Source: Megalopta genalis (Eukaryota > Arthropoda > Insecta > Hymenoptera > Halictidae). Taken from it: a DNA stretch of 64,000 nt. The DNA is taken from contig NC_135014.1 of assembly GCF_051020955.1 (NCBI RefSeq), forward strand, positions 36,598,742 to 36,662,741. The letters run 5' to 3'. Positions 59,737 through 64,000 of this stretch are shown here, one piece after another; position 1 is the stretch's first letter, and every line of letters begins with the position of its first letter. The notes under the pieces are model-generated. The model made no database searches. It saw only the letters and a list, made by a program, of their open reading frames with translations, and was not told the origin of the DNA. A program made the position numbers and the translations under genes.

Positions 59737-62082
59737 TTAATGTGTTAATAATATAAGAGAAAACGGGTCACGGTGGACCCAGATATTGGATCGAATACGG
59801 ACTCCAGCAGGAAACGCGAAGGACTTTGGTCGCCTGTAGAAGGCCTGAGATCTCGGAATCTCGAGGAAACCGCAAGATGGTTTCCCGGAGGCCTAACCGA
59901 GCCGCGGCGAACGAAGTGGCCGCTCAGGCACGATGCACGATTGCAGCAGCTGCACACGGAATTCGTAATTGCCCGGCCTCCGGCGTTTGTTCACGAACCG
60001 CGGCACGGTTCCGAATTCGTTCAGGTAAATTTAGGCGACGCGACGGGTTTGCGTCGACGCCGGTCGTTCACACCGATATCTCCAGTAGCCGATTCATGTC
60101 CGAGGGACCCCACCGCGAAGGAGACCAACAAACAGACCGGAGAAGGTCGTCGGTTTTCACCGACGCGTCCGACGCGCCCGATCCCGTCGGCCACTGTTCA
60201 CACCGTTCCGCGATTATGACCTTCTACGGGCTCCTCTCTTCCGCGTTTCCCGGGTCTTTGACCGACTCCAATGCCTGGCCACAGAGAAGGTTCCTGGAAG
60301 ATCACCGGCCGAATCACTGTCGCGATCGTTCGAGGACGTGCTCCTCTTCGAAATCAAGGGCTTGACAGACCTCTTTCGACTATGCGGCCTCCGCGAAGTT
60401 TGCTTTTTCTCTCTCTCCCCCGATCTTCTCAAAATCGTTAAGCCTTCACACTCGAAAGCTATTTTAATTCGAAATCCACGAGGAATTATTATTATAAATT
60501 TAATTGAACCCACTGGCAAGTGCAATAGTTGCAAATTTAATAGTTTTTTTCGGTATAAACAAATGTGGTACCGTTACATTTATTTTGAAACAATTTTTAA
60601 CGGCGCCTCAGAGTCGCTCGACTGCGACTGATATTTGACCCTTTGTAACCCCGTGGAAAAAATATCGTACGGCTATTAAACTCGACTCATTTTAAAGCTT
60701 GAAACCTCTACTTTCGCGACGCATTGTTCATTTTTATCGAAAATTCTTTCCCACGTTGTTGCGGCTTAGAAACTGAAGACTTTCCTTCGCTTTCTCCTCC
60801 AAAACGATGCATATTCAAACGATTCTCAGGACATCGGACGATTTTTTCTGCGACTGAAACCAACGCGAGATTAAAGCTCGGAGCTTCCTCTTTGCAACGA
60901 CATTGAAAACGTTGACCCACCATTCTTTCTTGCTGATTTACACAGCCAGAATGTAGTATAAGTTCGGTCACGTAGAGCCATCGCTGTGTAGTTTACGATG
61001 CTGTAAAGTCGGCGACGCACCTTCCATTCGAAGCGCAATAAAACTCGTAGAAGACATCGTACGTCAAAATTTTCGACGTCGTTGTAAAGGACAAGCTCTG
61101 CTCTTTAAATCTCATTTAATTTTAATCACGACAATAATCTGTTAACGTTTCCAGAATCGTTTCGATTCGCAGCATTTTTTAGCGAAAACGTGTCCTTGGT
61201 TTCTCGATTGCTGTACGGTGCAAAAACATCGTAAGGAAAAATGAACAATGTTTACCGAAAACAGAGACTTTTAGCTTCGAAACGAGTCCACGCTTGTTAT
61301 CGTATCATTATTCTTTCGGAAATTACGAGAGCTTAGCAAACGAGAATTTGGCAAATATCGGTATCGTTTCGATTTATCAGAGATTCTTGCCGGAATCTCG
61401 ATTGCACCTCGTCCAAATCCAGGTTAGACCGTAATAAAACGATATCTCGATTGTGTTCGGATCGGATCCAGATTAGATTTTGGTTGAAACCGTGGCGAAA
61501 ACAATAAACTGATCCCCCGGAGAGGTCGATCCTTTGATAATTATAGCCCGTAGAGATTTATCACATCAAATTAAGGAATCTAAATTTTATCTTGACGATT
61601 ATCTTATTTCTAATTATATAACTTCCCGTGTCTAGACACGATAAACAAAATAAATATATAAATAAATAAATAATCCCGATGCTCTCGAGCAACCTCGCGC
61701 GAATTTCCGAAGGTTTTCCGCGAGCTTTCCCGGCTCTCGGCCGTCAATATTACCGTGAAACCCGACCGGCACTGTTGCGAAACGACGAAACGCAAGAGTT
61801 CACAGCGTAAAACGAACCGGAGGAACACGGAGACGGATAATCGTATGCAAATGAAACCTGTCGCCGCAGCATCACTTCTCGCCGACAGGAATATTCGTAC
61901 ACTGACTCGTTCTACCCTCGTTGCGGTCTGGCTGTGCTGTACTCGATTGATTATCGCTGCTCCCGGCTCTTGCCTTGGAAACCAACAAATTCTCGTCGAT
62001 TCCGGAACGTTCGCGAGTTAAAACCGCGCAGATATTCCCGGAGGAACATCGCAAAGCGAAATCCTCGCGAGAAGACACATTG

Positions 62083-62419
62083 TATCTCGAGCGAACGTCG
62101 TCTGAAATTATTCGTTAGCAACAATCCTACCGAGGTCTAAAAGCGACTATTGTGGAAATTTTGAATAAATTTTATCGTGTCGTTTTCACGAAGCAATTTT
62201 ATTTATTTTAATATATATATATATATTAAAATAAATTATATAAATTAAAATAAAATATATTAATTAAAATAAAATATATTAAAATTAAATTGTAAAAATT
62301 GTGGAAATTTTGAATAAATTTTATCGTGTCGTTTTCACGAAGCAATTTTTGTTAGTCGCATTTAGACCTCGGTAGGATTGTTGCTAACGAATAATTTCAG
62401 ACGACGTTCGCTCGAGATA
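62083..62419. repeat. 65-bp inverted repeat around a 52-bp direct repeat
   Basis: 62083-62147 and 62355-62419 are inverted copies (65 bp, one mismatch). Between them 62149-62200 and 62298-62349 are perfect direct copies of 52 bp (for example TTATCGTGTCGTTTTCACGA). The remainder is AT-rich. The combined direct and inverted layout suggests a local copy-and-flip event and not a standard transposon. Confidence 0.92.
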
Positions 62420-62510
62420 ATATATATATATAATAATATAATATATATATAATAATAATATAATATATATTATATTTATATATTATATATATTATACTTA
62501 TATTTTATCC

Positions 62511-62514
<4 letters not shown>

Positions 62515-62553
<39 letters not shown>

Positions 62554-62564
62554 CGGTTTTACCC

Positions 62565-62606
<42 letters not shown>

Positions 62607-62626
62607 GGGTAAAACCGATTTTTTAT
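62515..62626. repeat. TA arrays in a hairpin
   Basis: Two TA dinucleotide runs are separated by AAATCGGTTTTACCCG, and its inverse CGGGTAAAACCGATTT follows the second run, so the second array sits in the loop/stem of a 17-bp inverted repeat. Confidence 0.88.
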
Positions 62627-62753
62627 AACACAGAACTGAAAGCCAATACTAATATAATACAGAAAATACAGAATCCGCGAATCAGCGATATAGATGCCTG
62701 AATGATTAAATAAATTCAACGATTTCGAACGGGAGCAGCTTTTACGATTTCGA

Positions 62754-63002
62754 CAATTGAGCCGTTTATTTTGAAATTGGCATAAGTCACTTTGTTTTTA
62801 AGTCGATATATTTAAGGATTTGCGTTTAACACGATTAAAAAAATATGGATGCTAACTTTCGCGAAGATTTACTTGTATTTGTTGTGTCAGGATACTGATA
62901 TATTTTTCTCAGTATAAATAATTTCGTATGAACATTAAAAAATCACCACTTTTCATTACGGTAAAGTGACTTGTGCCGCTTTCGAAATAAACGGCTCAAT
63001 TG
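62754..63002. mobile_element. MITE with CAATTGAGCCGTTTATTT ends
   Basis: CAATTGAGCCGTTTATTTTG on the left is mirrored by CGAAATAAACGGCTCAATTG on the right; subterminal AAGTCACTTT / AAAGTGACTT also match. About 249 bp, related to the nested element at 29657-29813. Confidence 0.85.
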
Positions 63003-63559
63003 TGAAATAAAAAGCGTGAAACCGTTCTCGTTCGACCGGCGGCGGTAGGTTTAGCGTTAATTCGATGTTTACGATATTTTCGTTAGACTATTTGCTTATC
63101 TGGGCACTTTGCTCGTTTATGTTATCGTTAACGACGTCCGGATAGAGCAACGAGAGACCAGGAAACCGTGTGATACTCGATCCAAGCTCAAGGACGACCA
63201 CATCTCCATTTGTTCCTGCTTTTACCAATCGTCCCGTAGTCATTGCTGATTCCAAGCACACCTGCGTACATCGCATTATACTCGACACCATGTGTTTTCG
63301 TCGGGCCGGACATATCCGAATGCAGTCCTCGAGATGGCCGATTATTCAAACCGTGAAACCGTTTTATGCACGATCTATGTTAATCCCTTTTATCATGGAA
63401 GCGATCCACTTTCTCCGATAAACGCTGCCGACGCATCGGTCCTTCGAATGATAATACAGTACTAATATGTTTATTACGTCAACGGTTTAAACTCTTTGTT
63501 ATAGGAAATGTTGTGACAGAGCGTCGTTAACGATAGTGACAGCGATAGGAGGATGAGTA

Positions 63560-64000
63560 ATGGTATGTAATAGTAACGATAATAAGAATAATAAGGTAAT
63601 AGTAACAATAATAGGAATAATAATATCATAGTAACAATAATAAGAATAATAATATAATGGTAACAATAATAAGAATAATAATGTAATAGTAATAATAATA
63701 AGAATAATAATGTGTAATAGTAACAATAATAGAATAATATAATAGTAAGAATAATAAGAATAATAATATAATGGTAACAATAATATAGAATAATAATGTA
63801 ATAGTAACAATAATAAGAATAATAATATAATGGTAACAATAATAAGAATAATAATGTAATAGTAATAATAATAAGAATAATAATGTGTAATAGTAACAAT
63901 AATAGAATAATATAATAGTAAGAATAATAAGAATAATAATATAATGGTAACAATAATATAGAATAATAATGTAATAGTAACAATAATAAGAATAATAATG
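63560..64000 (+). repeat. AATAATAAG tandem with ~177-bp higher period
   Basis: AATAATAAGAATAATAATGT and ATAATGGTAACAAT units alternate. A block of about 177 bp starting near 63652 recurs near 63829 and runs off the window end. Long hydrophobic frames on minus are artefacts. Confidence 0.88.

Larger units (their letters stand above)
58816..59748. mobile_element. Outer TTAA MITE that hosts a piggyBac
   Basis: TTAACACATTAAAGGCG at 58816 is inverted by CGCCTTTAATGTGTTAA when the piggyBac insertion (59072-59740, including one TTAA copy) is taken out. The outer element would then be about 264 bp and bounded by TTAA at 58816-58819 and 59745-59748. The piggyBac used the inner TTAA of its right end as target. 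Confidence 0.85.
44449..64000 (-). other. CERK upstream intron / 5' flank
   Basis: The exon at 44448 begins inside a codon, so at least one coding exon lies further up, here or beyond 64000. I found no exon with the expected N-terminus and a phase-1 donor. The region is a mix of satellites (45000-45465, 50069-50610, 57770-58390, 63560-64000), transposons and unremarkable DNA. In 45480-47790, 50640-51380, 53300-54600 and 60970-62080 I see nothing I can name. A GC-richer patch at 59760-60360 has two overlapping frames of 148 and 179 codons without a recognisable family. Confidence 0.6.

Noticed and set aside
59773..60365. Overlapping 148- and 179-codon frames in a GC-rich patch
   Set aside because: Two frames of equal plausibility, no motif, no NFI/CERK relation, no splice support. 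Could be a promoter-like GC patch but nothing shows it.
63088..63291. 67-codon minus frame (MVSSIMRCTQVCLESAMTTG...) as the missing CERK first exon
   Set aside because: No resemblance to the PH-like N-terminus and no phase-1 donor at its end.
63474..63983. 169-codon hydrophobic minus frame resembling a membrane protein
   Set aside because: It is the reverse reading of the AATAATAAG tandem repeat.

Overview
The window looks like nuclear DNA of an insect, most likely a hymenopteran (bee, wasp or ant). Exons are small and AG/GT-bounded. Introns are long and packed with microsatellites and short TTAA- or TA-flanked transposons. The protein families are animal ones. Nothing resembles bacterial operons, plasmids or viruses. 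The order-level call is inference from style; no species is claimed.

Two real protein genes can be supported, lying tail to tail. (1) Plus strand, 9323-13183: the last four coding exons of a Nuclear factor I transcription factor (NfI). All splice phases agree. The DNA-binding exons must lie upstream of, or before, this window. Behind its TGA the same frame stays open for another 70 Gln/Pro-rich codons, a possible stop-codon readthrough product. A long repeat-rich 3' UTR probably follows. (2) Minus strand, 44448 down to 26667: seven exons of ceramide kinase (CERK), phase-compatible throughout. They carry the end of the PH-like domain, the NPFGGK and GGDGT lipid-kinase motifs, the CxxxCxxC ceramide kinase signature and the C-terminus. 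The first coding exon was not found between 44449 and 64000.

The rest is intron or intergenic DNA dominated by repeats. 1-9322 is NfI upstream/intron DNA with a 39-unit 20-bp satellite (2861-3640). 13184-26660 is 3' UTR and intergenic DNA with large GAT and ACT microsatellites. 26.7-44.4 kb is CERK exons separated by nested transposons. 44.4-64 kb is CERK upstream intron or 5' flank with satellites and transposons.

The most striking content is mobile. An internally deleted piggyBac element (59072-59736) has the asymmetric terminal layout of the classic Trichoplusia piggyBac and a broken transposase C-terminus, and it sits inside an older TTAA element. Two 309-bp LTR-like insertions differ by about one base, have perfect 5-bp target duplications, and each lies inside a different older element. 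Two 249-bp TTAA elements lie in opposite orientation, differing by about one base. One short NfI intron is about three quarters transposon, and three elements end within about 40 bp of splice donors. No wholly new gene system could be demonstrated; the NfI extension and the nested transposon history are the best leads.
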